From Volvox africanus (taxonomy: Eukaryota > Chlorophyta > Chlorophyceae > Chlamydomonadales > Volvocaceae), in NCBI GenBank assembly GCA_030268105.1, contig BSDZ01000101.1, forward strand, positions 62,001 through 126,000: a DNA stretch of 64,000 bases, written 5' to 3'. Shown piece by piece: positions 52,212 to 63,721 of the stretch (positions within the stretch are counted from its first letter, which is position 1; each line of letters opens with the position of its first letter). The notes below the pieces were generated by a model. That model saw only the letters and a program-made list of their open reading frames with translations, was not told where the DNA came from and made no database searches. Both the position numbers and the translations under genes were made by a program.

Positions 52212-52636
52212 TTGAATTGAAATTATGGGCAGTTAGTATAAACTATGATGATGATCATGTACGGACAACTGCAGGAACAATTTATTTGTGGCCACCAAGT
52301 CATATATCTTGTGTTCTACCTGCATCAGACAAGGATTGGTGGAAGCGTCCTTGAAGCTGGGAAAAGGGCGGGAGCAAAAATACCTGCACCGTGTTAAAGA
52401 TAAGATAGCAGTTTGAAAATGAATGTTAACAGGCGCAAACAACAACACGCCCGTGCACGTACTAATAATGTACGTGAGTACCCCCACTAAAGTTGATCGG
52501 CTCATGTCATGATACACCTTCATCTCCTATTATGTTTGATTGATTGCTGCCATGTACTTCAAGGTGTGCTAGCTACATCAATAGCCAGCCTATCACACCA
52601 GATCCTTGACCCGCAAGTGTAATAAACCTTGTAAAC
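52212..52636. other. Junction between the last gene and the satellite array
   Basis: Holds the 3' UTR of the pseudouridine synthase. At about 52540-52600 there is a diverged, internally deleted piece of the array unit: 'ttgattgattgc', 'gtacttcaaggtgtgc' and 'gccag' match the unit segment near 53597-53670 in order. The array proper starts abruptly at about 52637, at a different point of the unit. Confidence 0.6.
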
Positions 52637-54373
52637 AGACATGGCATACGCAGACGAGTGTGACATATACGCGTATATCTAACTTGATTAACATTCCGCA
52701 CCGCTACTTGTGGCATCGCGCTGTCAGTCACGTACGTTTGACTTATAGTCAACATCGATGCACGACACCATTATGGCATAATCCATCAAGTAATAATATT
52801 CGATATATTATTACATCATTCGTAGCATGGATAGGGCGTGCACACGGGTATGCGGTGATCGCGATGGTTCGTCGGCAACCAAGTATCAATATTCGGACTT
52901 CCGCACCTTGCATACGTTGTAACTGTATGCGACAATCCCATGATTTATGCGACAATCATAAGAACACTTTGAAAGTCCTCACACTTGGGATCGGGATCCA
53001 GTGTGACTTGTACTGCACATCAGCATCGTGAGCATGATAGGTGCGAGGACGGACTAGCAAACGTGTCACCCATATTTGCACGCGGTGTATAGTGCCAATA
53101 TCAAGACTTCCCGGCATTTATGCAGTGTGAATGGCGGAATATCAATATTCTGCCATTGTGTAGCTTAACCGCCATTGTCGTCACTACGATCATATCTCTT
53201 TCACACCATGACACTTATGCCTTCGTGACCATGGTGTAGATAGCATTAGTATTATTAATCAGTATAAGTCTACGTGCGCTCTAAGATAGTTATTCCGTGA
53301 TGCGTACGCCAACTTGCCTTCACACAATATCTTGCACCTTGAGTCGCACTTCTCACACTGATGCATCGATCATGGATGTAAGCATGGATGTAATAATATA
53401 GCAAATGTTGTGGCGCACTTATCAAATTACGCCAATTATTGCCAAGCAACTACGTATGCCGGTTTGGTCCGCACATCATCAGATGTATATGCTGCAATAT
53501 TGGTTATGCTGGCAGCGCCACACGCTTGCAACACCAATGTCGCCATGGAAATGATATTAAAAATTATAAGTATTTAAGTTATAATAATATGATAAGCTTG
53601 ATTGATTGCGACCATACATTGTACATGTGTGTACTTCAAGGTGTGCATGGATACATGTATGGCCAGTCTGCGCCTGTGTAATGAGAATGTGAGGTACAGG
53701 TGTGTACATGTAGAAGTGATGAGTAGTCATGTTTCATGTTGGATGACAGTGAGATTTGAAGTGGGATGTGAAGTCGTTGTTATGCAGGTCTCGCAAACAG
53801 GTCTCGACGACAACTCTCCGCGGTGCCCTCCTCTTCACTCCGCGAGCGAGCCTACCAGGGATCAAACCTGGAATCTCCGGTTCCGTAGACCGGCGCTTTA
53901 TCCATTAAGCCACAAGCCCCATTCCGCATGCACCAGCGGCCCATCCCCATACCCTCATCCGTACCCGCGCGCACAGCATCACCTACATACATACATACCC
54001 ACCGCTAAAGCTACAGCGCCCACACACCATCCTGCTCGATATTCAATCCAAGCATGCTGAAGTCTCATGTCTGACCGGGACGAAGCACAGCGCGCGCAGG
54101 GAGGGAGGTGTTGTATCCCTCTTCACTGCTCATACACTGATCTGCATGTCTCAACATGAAGTGCCAATGATGATGCGCTCACGCAACAAGACAAACGCAT
54201 CATGATGAGATTCAGGGACAGAGGAAGACTTTAGGAGGAGTGAAAGAGTCACAACTTCCGATCCAAAATATGAGATGCGGACGTGATGGCTATCGGAGCG
54301 GAGTCCAGGCTGTTGTACCACGGTTCGATCGCTGCCCATGCAGAGGTAGACTCGAGTCCACCAAGGTATGAGC
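52637..54373. repeat. Array unit 1 (1737 bp, no znu insert)
   Basis: Empty-site unit: 'cttgat' is followed directly by 'taacattccgc' near 52682-52700. The hairpin at 53130-53157 carries a T in its right arm (one G-T pair). Confidence 0.95.
53847..53919 (-). tRNA. tRNA-Arg(ACG)-like, array unit 1
   Basis: The minus strand folds into a full cloverleaf of 73 nt: acceptor GGGCTTG/TAGGCTC (three G-U pairs), D arm GCTT-AATGGATA-AAGC, anticodon stem CCGGT/ACCGG with loop CTACGGA (anticodon ACG, positions 34-36), variable loop AGATT, T stem CCAGG/CCTGG with loop TTTGATC, discriminator G. The body closely resembles plant nuclear tRNA-Arg(ACG). Oddities: T-loop position 56 is U instead of the nearly invariant C, which also weakens the internal B box (GGTTTGATCCC), and no run of four T follows within about 150 bases, so normal Pol III termination is doubtful. 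It could be a functional gene, a pseudogene, or the head of a tRNA-derived SINE-like unit. Confidence 0.8.
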
Positions 54374-54425
54374 AGACATGGCATACGCAAACGAGTGTGA
54401 CATATACGCGTATATCTAACTTGAT

Positions 54426-54704
54426 AACTAGCAATAATTTGGACTTTAAAAATGCTCTATCAGAAATAGGGTTCTATGTTCATTCGCATGACCATGTGCA
54501 TAACCATTAATTGAATATATATCTGGCTATCAATGTTTATAATAATTAGTGTCTCAATTTTGATTGGCCTTATTTTTGCACCTCTGGGCTGTCTTGTTTT
54601 ATGGAAAAGATATGTATATTTGGGGGATGGTCTCGCACATGCCAGTATGTTTGCAGGTATCCTAAGTGGGATGTCAGGATTACCGGTAGCGGTTTAATTA
54701 TTTC
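54426..54704 (+). pseudogene. znuB: Bacterial znuC end / znuB start fragment, unit 2
   Basis: 279-bp segment absent from units 1 and 5. From 54430 to the TAA at 54508-54510 the frame reads '..DFKNALSEIGFYVHSHDH..' and ends His-rich, like the C terminus of a ZnuC zinc-transporter ATPase. After 22 bases an ATG (54533) opens a 54-codon frame to a TAA at 54695-54697: 'GLIFAPLGCLVLWKRYVYLG' then 'DGLAHASMFAG', the N-terminal signature of ABC-3 permeases (ZnuB: APLG..v.W.r..y.GD.lAHas). The order ZnuC end then ZnuB start on one strand is the normal bacterial operon order. The permease is cut after about 54 of some 260-280 residues, so this is a fragment, not a working gene. The compact, intron-free spacing and AT-richness differ from the algal genes. 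Source inferred as an alphaproteobacterial (rickettsial-type) symbiont. Confidence 0.75.
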
Positions 54705-55862
54705 TAACATTCCGCACCGCTACTTGTGGCATCGCGCTGTCAGTCACGTACGTTTGACTTATAGTCAACATCGATGCACGACACCATTATGGCATAATCC
54801 ATCAAGTAATAATATTCGATATATTATTACATCATTCGTAGCATGGATAGGGCGTGCACACGGGTATGCGGTGATCGCGATGGTTCGTCGGCAACCAAGT
54901 ATCAATATTCGGACTTCCGCACCTTGCATACGTTGTAACTGTATGCGACAATCCCATGATTTATGCGACAATCATAAGAACACTTTGAAAGTCCTCACAC
55001 TTGGGATCGGGATCCAGTGTGACTTGTACTGCACATCAGCATCGTGAGCATGATAGGTGCGAGGACGGACTAGCAAACGTGTCACCCATATTTGCACGCG
55101 GTGTATAGTGCCAATATCAAGACTTCCCGGCATTTATGCAGTGTGAATGGCGGAATATCAATATTCCGCCATTGTGTAGCTTAACCGCCATTGTCGTCAC
55201 TACGATCATATCTCTTTCACACCATGACACTTATGCCTTCGTGACCATGGTGTAGATAGCATTAGTATTATTAATCAGTATAAGTCTACGTGCGCTCTAA
55301 GCTAGTTATTCCGTGATGCGTACGCCAACTTGCCTTCACACAATATCTTGCACCTTGAGTCGCACTTCTCACACTGATGCATCGATCATGGATGTAAGCA
55401 TGGATGTAATAATATAGCAAATGTTGTGGCGCACTTATCAAATTACGCCAATTATTGCCAAGCAACTACGTATGCCGGTTTGGTCCGCACATCATCAGAT
55501 GTATATGCTGCAATATTGGTTATGCTGGCAGCGCCACACGCTTGCAACACCAATGTCGCCATGGAAATGATATTAAAAATTATAAGTATTTAAGTTATAA
55601 TAATATGATAAGCTTGATTGATTGCGACCATACATTGTACATGTGTGTACTTCAAGGTGTGCATGGATACATGTATGGCCAGTCTGCGCCTGTGTAATGA
55701 GAATGTGAGGTACAGGTGTGTACATGTAGAAGTGATGAGTAGTCATGTTTCATGTTGGATGACAGTGAGATTTGAAGTGGGATGTGAAGTCGTTGTTATG
55801 CAGGTCTCGCAAACAGGTCTCGACGACAACTCTCCGCGGTGCCCTCCTCTTCACTCCGCGAG

Positions 55863-55935
55863 CGAGCCTACCAGGGATCAAACCTGGAATCTCCGGTTCC
55901 GTAGACCGGCGCTTTATCCATTAAGCCACAAGCCC
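55863..55935 (-). tRNA. tRNA-Arg(ACG)-like, array unit 2
   Basis: Identical to the unit 1 copy, including the U at T-loop position 56 and the absence of a downstream T-run. Confidence 0.8.
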
Positions 55936-56441
55936 CATTCCGCATGCACCAGCGGCCCATCCCCATACCCTCATCCGTACCCGCGCGCACAGCATCACCT
56001 ACATACATACATACCCACCGCTAAAGCTACAGCGCCCACACACCATCCTGCTCGATATTCAATCCAAGCATGCTGAAGTCTCATGTCTGACCGGGACGAA
56101 GCACAGCGCGCGCAGGGAGGGAGGTGTTGTATCCCTCTTCACTGCTCATACACTGATCTGCATGTCTCAACATGAAGTGCCAATGATGATGCGCTCACGC
56201 AACAAGACAAACGCATCATGATGAGATTCAGGGACAGAGGAAGACTTTAGGAGGAGTGAAAGAGTCACAACTTCCGATCCAAAATATGAGATGCGGACGT
56301 GATGGCTATCGGAGCGGAGTCCAGGCTGTTGTACCACGGTTCGATCGCTGCCCATGCAGAGGTAGACTCGAGTCCACCAAGGTATGAGCAGACATGGCAT
56401 ACGCAAACGAGTGTGACATATACGCGTATATCTAACTTGAT

Positions 56442-56720
56442 AACTAGCAATAATTTGGACTTTAAAAATGCTCTATCAGAAATAGGGTTCTATGTTCATT
56501 CGCATGACCATGTGCATAACCATTAATTGAATATATATCTGGCTATCAATGTTTATAATAATTAGTGTCTCAATTTTGATTGGCCTTATTTTTGCACCTC
56601 TGGGCTGTCTTGTTTTATGGAAAAGATATGTATATTTGGGGGATGGTCTCGCACATGCCAGTATGTTTGCAGGTATCCTAAGTGGGATGTCAGGATTACC
56701 GGTAGCGGTTTAATTATTTC
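56442..56720 (+). pseudogene. znuB: Bacterial znuC end / znuB start fragment, unit 3
   Basis: Copy of the unit 2 segment at the same place in the repeat; the same two truncated frames are seen (ZnuC tail ending at 56526, ZnuB start ATG at 56549). Confidence 0.75.
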
Positions 56721-57878
56721 TAACATTCCGCACCGCTACTTGTGGCATCGCGCTGTCAGTCACGTACGTTTGACTTATAGTCAACATCGATGCACGACAC
56801 CATTATGGCATAATCCATCAAGTAATAATATTCGATATATTATTACATCATTCGTAGCATGGATAGGGCGTGCACACGGGTATGCGGTGATCGCGATGGT
56901 TCGTCGGCAACCAAGTATCAATATTCGGACTTCCGCACCTTGCATACGTTGTAACTGTATGCGACAATCCCATGATTTATGCGACAATCATAAGAACACT
57001 TTGAAAGTCCTCACACTTGGGATCGGGATCCAGTGTGACTTGTACTGCACATCAGCATCGTGAGCATGATAGGTGCGAGGACGGACTAGCAAACGTGTCA
57101 CCCATATTTGCACGCGGTGTATAGTGCCAATATCAAGACTTCCCGGCATTTATGCAGTGTGAATGGCGGAATATCAATATTCTGCCATTGTGTAGCTTAA
57201 CCGCCATTGTCGTCACTACGATCATATCTCTTTCACACCATGACACTTATGCCTTCGTGACCATGGTGTAGATAGCATTAGTATTATTAATCAGTATAAG
57301 TCTACGTGCGCTCTAAGATAGTTATTCCGTGATGCGTACGCCAACTTGCCTTCACACAATATCTTGCACCTTGAGTCGCACTTCTCACACTGATGCATCG
57401 ATCATGGATGTAAGCATGGATGTAATAATATAGCAAATGTTGTGGCGCACTTATCAAATTACGCCAATTATTGCCAAGCAACTACGTATGCCGGTTTGGT
57501 CCGCACATCATCAGATGTATATGCTGCAATATTGGTTATGCTGGCAGCGCCACACGCTTGCAACACCAATGTCGCCATGGAAATGATATTAAAAATTATA
57601 AGTATTTAAGTTATAATAATATGATAAGCTTGATTGATTGCGACCATACATTGTACATGTGTGTACTTCAAGGTGTGCATGGATACATGTATGGCCAGTC
57701 TGCGCCTGTGTAATGAGAATGTGAGGTACAGGTGTGTACATGTAGAAGTGATGAGTAGTCATGTTTCATGTTGGATGACAGTGAGATTTGAAGTGGGATG
57801 TGAAGTCGTTGTTATGCAGGTCTCGCAAACAGGTCTCGACGACAACTCTCCGCGGTGCCCTCCTCTTCACTCCGCGAG

Positions 57879-57951
57879 CGAGCCTACCAGGGATCAAACC
57901 TGGAATCTCCGGTTCCGTAGACCGGCGCTTTATCCATTAAGCCACAAGCCC
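57879..57951 (-). tRNA. tRNA-Arg(ACG)-like, array unit 3
   Basis: Identical to the unit 1 copy. Confidence 0.8.
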
Positions 57952-58457
57952 CATTCCGCATGCACCAGCGGCCCATCCCCATACCCTCATCCGTACCCGC
58001 GCGCACAGCATCACCTACATACATACATACCCACCGCTAAAGCTACAGCGCCCACACACCATCCTGCTCGATATTCAATCCAAGCATGCTGAAGTCTCAT
58101 GTCTGACCGGGACGAAGCACAGCGCGCGCAGGGAGGGAGGTGTTGTATCCCTCTTCACTGCTCATACACTGATCTGCATGTCTCAACATGAAGTGCCAAT
58201 GATGATGCGCTCACGCAACAAGACAAACGCATCATGATGAGATTCAGGGACAGAGGAAGACTTTAGGAGGAGTGAAAGAGTCACAACTTCCGATCCAAAA
58301 TATGAGATGCGGACGTGATGGCTATCGGAGCGGAGTCCAGGCTGTTGTACCACGGTTCGATCGCTGCCCATGCAGAGGTAGACTCGAGTCCACCAAGGTA
58401 TGAGCAGACATGGCATACGCAAACGAGTGTGACATATACGCGTATATCTAACTTGAT

Positions 58458-58736
58458 AACTAGCAATAATTTGGACTTTAAAAATGCTCTATCAGAAATA
58501 GGGTTCTATGTTCATTCGCATGACCATGTGCATAACCATTAATTGAATATATATCTGGCTATCAATGTTTATAATAATTAGTGTCTCAATTTTGATTGGC
58601 CTTATTTTTGCACCTCTGGGCTGTCTTGTTTTATGGAAAAGATATGTATATTTGGGGGATGGTCTCGCACATGCCAGTATGTTTGCAGGTATCCTAAGTG
58701 GGATGTCAGGATTACCGGTAGCGGTTTAATTATTTC
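58458..58736 (+). pseudogene. znuB: Bacterial znuC end / znuB start fragment, unit 4
   Basis: Copy of the unit 2 segment; ZnuC-like tail stops at 58542, ZnuB-like ATG at 58565. Confidence 0.75.
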
Positions 58737-59895
58737 TAACATTCCGCACCGCTACTTGTGGCATCGCGCTGTCAGTCACGTACGTTTGACTTATAGTCAA
58801 CATCGATGCACGACACCATTATGGCATAATCCATCAAGTAATAATATTCGATATATTATTACATCATTCGTAGCATGGATAGGGCGTGCACACGGGTATG
58901 CGGTGATCGCGATGGTTCGTCGGCAACCAAGTATCAATATTCGGACTTCCGCACCTTGCATACGTTGTAACTGTATGCGACAATCCCATGATTTATGCGA
59001 CAATCATAAGAACACTTTGAAAGTCCTCACACTTGGGATCGGGATCCAGTGTGACTTGTACTGCACATCAGCATCGTGAGCATGATAGGTGCGAGGACGG
59101 ACTAGCAAACGTGTCACCCATATTTGCACGCGGTGTATAGTGCCAATATCAAGACTTCCCGGCATTTATGCAGTGTGAATGGCGGAATATCAATATTCTG
59201 CCATTGTGTAGCTTAACCGCCATTGTCGTCACTACGATCATATCTCTTTCACACCATGACACTTATGCCTTCGTGACCATGGTGTAGATAGCATTAGTAT
59301 TATTAATCAGTATAAGTCTACGTGCGCTCTAAGCTAGTTATTCCGTGATGCGTACGCCAACTTGCCTTCACACAATATCTTGCACCTTGAGTCGCACTTC
59401 TCACACTGATGCATCGATCATGGATGTAAGCATGGATGTAATAATATAGCAAATGTTGTGGCGCACTTATCAAATTACGCCAATTATTGCCAAGCAACTA
59501 CGTATGCCGGTTTGGTCCGCACATCATCAGATGTATATGCTGCAATATTGGTTATGCTGGCAGCGCCACACGCTTGCAACACCAATGTCGCCATGGAAAT
59601 GATATTAAAAATTATAAGTATTTAAGTTATAATAATATGATAAGCTTGATTGATTGCGACCATACATTGTACATGGTGTGTACTTCAAGGTGTGCATGGA
59701 TACATGTATGGCCAGTCTGCGCCTGTGTAATGAGAATGTGAGGTACAGGTGTGTACATGTAGAAGTGATGAGTAGTCATGTTTCATGTTGGATGACAGTG
59801 AGATTTGAAGTGGGATGTGAAGTCGTTGTTATGCAGGTCTCGCAAACAGGTCTCGACGACAACTCTCCGCGGTGCCCTCCTCTTCACTCCGCGAG

Positions 59896-59968
59896 CGAGC
59901 CTACCAGGGATCAAACCTGGAATCTCCGGTTCCGTAGACCGGCGCTTTATCCATTAAGCCATAAGCCC
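59896..59968 (-). tRNA. tRNA-Arg(ACG)-like, array unit 4 (acceptor variant)
   Basis: Same as unit 1 except position 7 of the acceptor stem is A instead of G (plus strand 'ccataagcccc'), which turns a G-U pair into A-U and improves the stem. Confidence 0.8.
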
Positions 59969-60422
59969 CATTCCGCATGCACCAGCGGCCCATCCCCATA
60001 CCCTCATCCGTACCCGCGCGCACAGCATCACCTACATACATACATACCCACCGCTAAAGCTACAGCGCCCACACACCATCCTGCTCGATATTCAATCCAA
60101 GCATGCTGAAGTCTCATGTCTGACCGGGACGAAGCACAGCGCGCGCAGGGAGGGAGGTGTTGTATCCCTCTTCACTGCTCATGCACTGATCTGCATGTCT
60201 CAACATGAAGTGCCAATGATGATGCGCTCACGCAACAAGACAAACGCATCATGATGAGATTCAGGGACAGAGGAAGACTTTAGGAGGAGTGAAAGAGTCA
60301 CAACTTCCGATCCAAAATATGAGATGCGGACGTGATGGCTATCGGAGCGGAGTCCAGGCTGTTGTACCACGGTTCGATCGCTGCCCATGCAGAGGTAGAC
60401 TCGAGTCCACCGAGGTATGAGC

Positions 60423-62159
60423 AGACATGGTATACGCAAACGAGTGTGACATATACGCGTATATCTAACTTGATTAACATTCCGCACCGCTACTTGTGGC
60501 ATCGCGCTGTCAGTCACGTACGTTTGACTTATAGTCAACATCGATGCACGACACCATTATGGCATAATCCATCAAGTAATAATATTCGATATATTATTAC
60601 ATCATTCGTAGCATGGATAGGGCGTGCACACGGGTATGCGGTGATCGCGATGGTTCGTCGGCAACCAAGTATCAATATTCGGACTTCCGCACCTTGCATA
60701 CGTTGTAACTGTATGCGACAATCCCATGATTTATGCGACAATCATAAGAACACTTTGAAAGTCCTCACACTTGGGATCGGGATCCAGTGTGACTTGTACT
60801 GCACATCAGCATCGTGAGCATGATAGGTGCGAGGACGGACTAGCAAACGTGTCACCCATATTTGCACGCGGTGTATAGTGCCAATATCAAGACTTCCCGG
60901 CATTTATGCAGTGTGAATGGCGGAATATCAATATTCTGCCATTGTGTAGCTTAACCGCCATTGTCGTCACTACGATCATATCTCTTTCACACCATGACAC
61001 TTATGCCTTCGTGACCATGGTGTAGATAGCATTAGTATTATTAATCAGTATAAGTCTACGTGCGCTCTAAGATAGTTATTCCGTGATGCGTACGCCAACT
61101 TGCCTTCACACAATATCTTGCACCTTGAGTCGCACTTCTCACACTGATGCATCGATCATGGATGTAAGCATGGATGTAATAATATAGCAAATGTTGTGGC
61201 GCACTTATCAAATTACGCCAATTATTGCCAAGCAACTACGTATGCCGGTTTGGTCCGCACATCATCAGATGTATATGCTGCAATATTGGTTATGCTGGCA
61301 GCGCCACACGCTTGCAACACCAATGTCGCCATGGAAATGATATTAAAAATTATAAGTATTTAAGTTATAATAATATGATAAGCTTGATTGATTGCGACCA
61401 TACATTGTACATGTGTGTACTTCAAGGTGTGCATGGATACATGTATGGCCAGTCTGCGCCTGTGTAATGAGAATGTGAGGTACAGGTGTGTACATGTAGA
61501 AGTGATGAGTAGTCATGTTTCATGTTGGATGACAGTGAGATTTGAAGTGGGATGTGAAGTCGTTGTTATGCAGGTCTCGCAAACAGGTCTCGACGACAAC
61601 TCTCCGCGGTGCCCTCCTCTTCACTCCGCGAGCGAGCCTACCAGGGATCAAACCTGGAATCTCCGGTTCCGTAGACCGGCGCTTTATCCATTAAGCCACA
61701 AGCCCCATTCCGCATGCACCAGCGGCCCATCCCCATACCCTCATCCGTACCCGCGCGCACAGCATCACCTACATACATACATACCCACCGCTAAAGCTAC
61801 AGCGCCCACACACCATCCTGCTCGATATTCAATCCAAGCATGCTGAAGTCTCATGTCTGACCGGGACGAAGCACAGCGCGCGCAGGGAGGGAGGTGTTGT
61901 ATCCCTCTTCACTGCTCATACACTGATCTGCATGTCTCAACATGAAGTGCCAATGATGATGCGCTCACGCAACAAGACAAACGCATCATGATGAGATTCA
62001 GGGACAGAGGAAGACTTTAGGAGGAGTGAAAGAGTCACAACTTCCGATCCAAAATATGAGATGCGGACGTGATGGCTATCGGAGCGGAGTCCAGGCTGTT
62101 GTACCACGGTTCGATCGCTGCCCATGCAGAGGTAGACTCGAGTCCACCAAGGTATGAGC
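60423..62159. repeat. Array unit 5 (1737 bp, no znu insert)
   Basis: Second empty-site unit: 'cttgattaacattccgc' near 60470-60486. It starts with 'agacatggtatacg' instead of '...ggcatacg'. Confidence 0.95.
61633..61705 (-). tRNA. tRNA-Arg(ACG)-like, array unit 5
   Basis: Identical to the unit 1 copy. Confidence 0.8.
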
Positions 62160-62211
62160 AGACATGGCATACGCAAACGAGTGTGACATATACGCGTATA
62201 TCTAACTTGAT

Positions 62212-62490
62212 AACTAGCAATAATTTGGACTTTAAAAATGCTCTATCAGAAATAGGGTTCTATGTTCATTCGCATGACCATGTGCATAACCATTAATTGA
62301 ATATATATCTGGCTATCAATGTTTATAATAATTAGTGTCTCAATTTTGATTGGCCTTATTTTTGCACCTCTGGGCTGTCTTGTTTTATGGAAAAGATATG
62401 TATATTTGGGGGATGGTCTCGCACATGCCAGTATGTTTGCAGGTATCCTAAGTGGGATGTCAGGATTACCGGTAGCGGTTTAATTATTTC
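62212..62490 (+). pseudogene. znuB: Bacterial znuC end / znuB start fragment, unit 6
   Basis: Copy of the unit 2 segment; ZnuC-like tail stops at 62296, ZnuB-like ATG at 62319. Confidence 0.75.
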
Positions 62491-63648
62491 TAACATTCCG
62501 CACCGCTACTTGTGGCATCGCGCTGTCAGTCACGTACGTTTGACTTATAGTCAACATCGATGCACGACACCATTATGGCATAATCCATCAAGTAATAATA
62601 TTCGATATATTATTACATCATTCGTAGCATGGATAGGGCGTGCACACGGGTATGCGGTGATCGCGATGGTTCGTCGGCAACCAAGTATCAATATTCGGAC
62701 TTCCGCACCTTGCATACGTTGTAACTGTATGCGACAATCCCATGATTTATGCGACAATCATAAGAACACTTTGAAAGTCCTCACACTTGGGATCGGGATC
62801 CAGTGTGACTTGTACTGCACATCAGCATCGTGAGCATGATAGGTGCGAGGACGGACTAGCAAACGTGTCACCCATATTTGCACGCGGTGTATAGTGCCAA
62901 TATCAAGACTTCCCGGCATTTATGCAGTGTGAATGGCGGAATATCAATATTCCGCCATTGTGTAGCTTAACCGCCATTGTCGTCACTACGATCATATCTC
63001 TTTCACACCATGACACTTATGCCTTCGTGACCATGGTGTAGATAGCATTAGTATTATTAATCAGTATAAGTCTACGTGCGCTCTAAGATAGTTATTCCGT
63101 GATGCGTACGCCAACTTGCCTTCACACAATATCTTGCACCTTGAGTCGCACTTCTCACACTGATGCATCGATCATGGATGTAAGCATGGATGTAATAATA
63201 TAGCAAATGTTGTGGCGCACTTATCAAATTACGCCAATTATTGCCAAGCAACTACGTATGCCGGTTTGGTCCGCACATCATCAGATGTATATGCTGCAAT
63301 ATTGGTTATGCTGGCAGCGCCACACGCTTGCAACACCAATGTCGCCATGGAAATGATATTAAAAATTATAAGTATTTAAGTTATAATAATATGATAAGCT
63401 TGATTGATTGCGACCATACATTGTACATGTGTGTACTTCAAGGTGTGCATGGATACATGTATGGCCAGTCTGCGCCTGTGTAATGAGAATGTGAGGTACA
63501 GGTGTGTACATGTAGAAGTGATGAGTAGTCATGTTTCATGTTGGATGACAGTGAGATTTGAAGTGGGATGTGAAGTCGTTGTTATGCAGGTCTCGCAAAC
63601 AGGTCTCGACGACAACTCTCCGCGGTGCCCTCCTCTTCACTCCGCGAG

Positions 63649-63721
63649 CGAGCCTACCAGGGATCAAACCTGGAATCTCCGGTTCCGTAGACCGGCGCTT
63701 TATCCATTAAGCCATAAGCCC
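63649..63721 (-). tRNA. tRNA-Arg(ACG)-like, array unit 6 (acceptor variant)
   Basis: Carries the same position 7 G-to-A change as unit 4. Confidence 0.8.

Larger units (their letters stand above)
54374..56389. repeat. Array unit 2 (2016 bp, with znu insert)
   Basis: Filled-site unit; the insert occupies 54426-54704. The hairpin (55146-55173) is perfectly paired. It differs from unit 1 by a few single bases outside the insert. Confidence 0.95.
56390..58405. repeat. Array unit 3 (2016 bp, with znu insert)
   Basis: Filled-site unit; insert 56442-56720. The hairpin has the T variant, as in units 1, 4 and 5. Confidence 0.95.
58406..60422. repeat. Array unit 4 (2017 bp, with znu insert)
   Basis: Filled-site unit; insert 58458-58736. 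It has one extra G near 59676 and the tRNA acceptor variant also seen in unit 6. Confidence 0.95.

Noticed and set aside
54601..55047. 148-codon frame repeated in units 2, 3, 4 and 6, plus 152- and 80-codon frames in each unit
   Set aside because: They recur only because the DNA is duplicated. They cross the insert boundary or the tRNA (antisense), are rich in Cys, His, Arg and Trp as expected of chance frames, and have no family motif.
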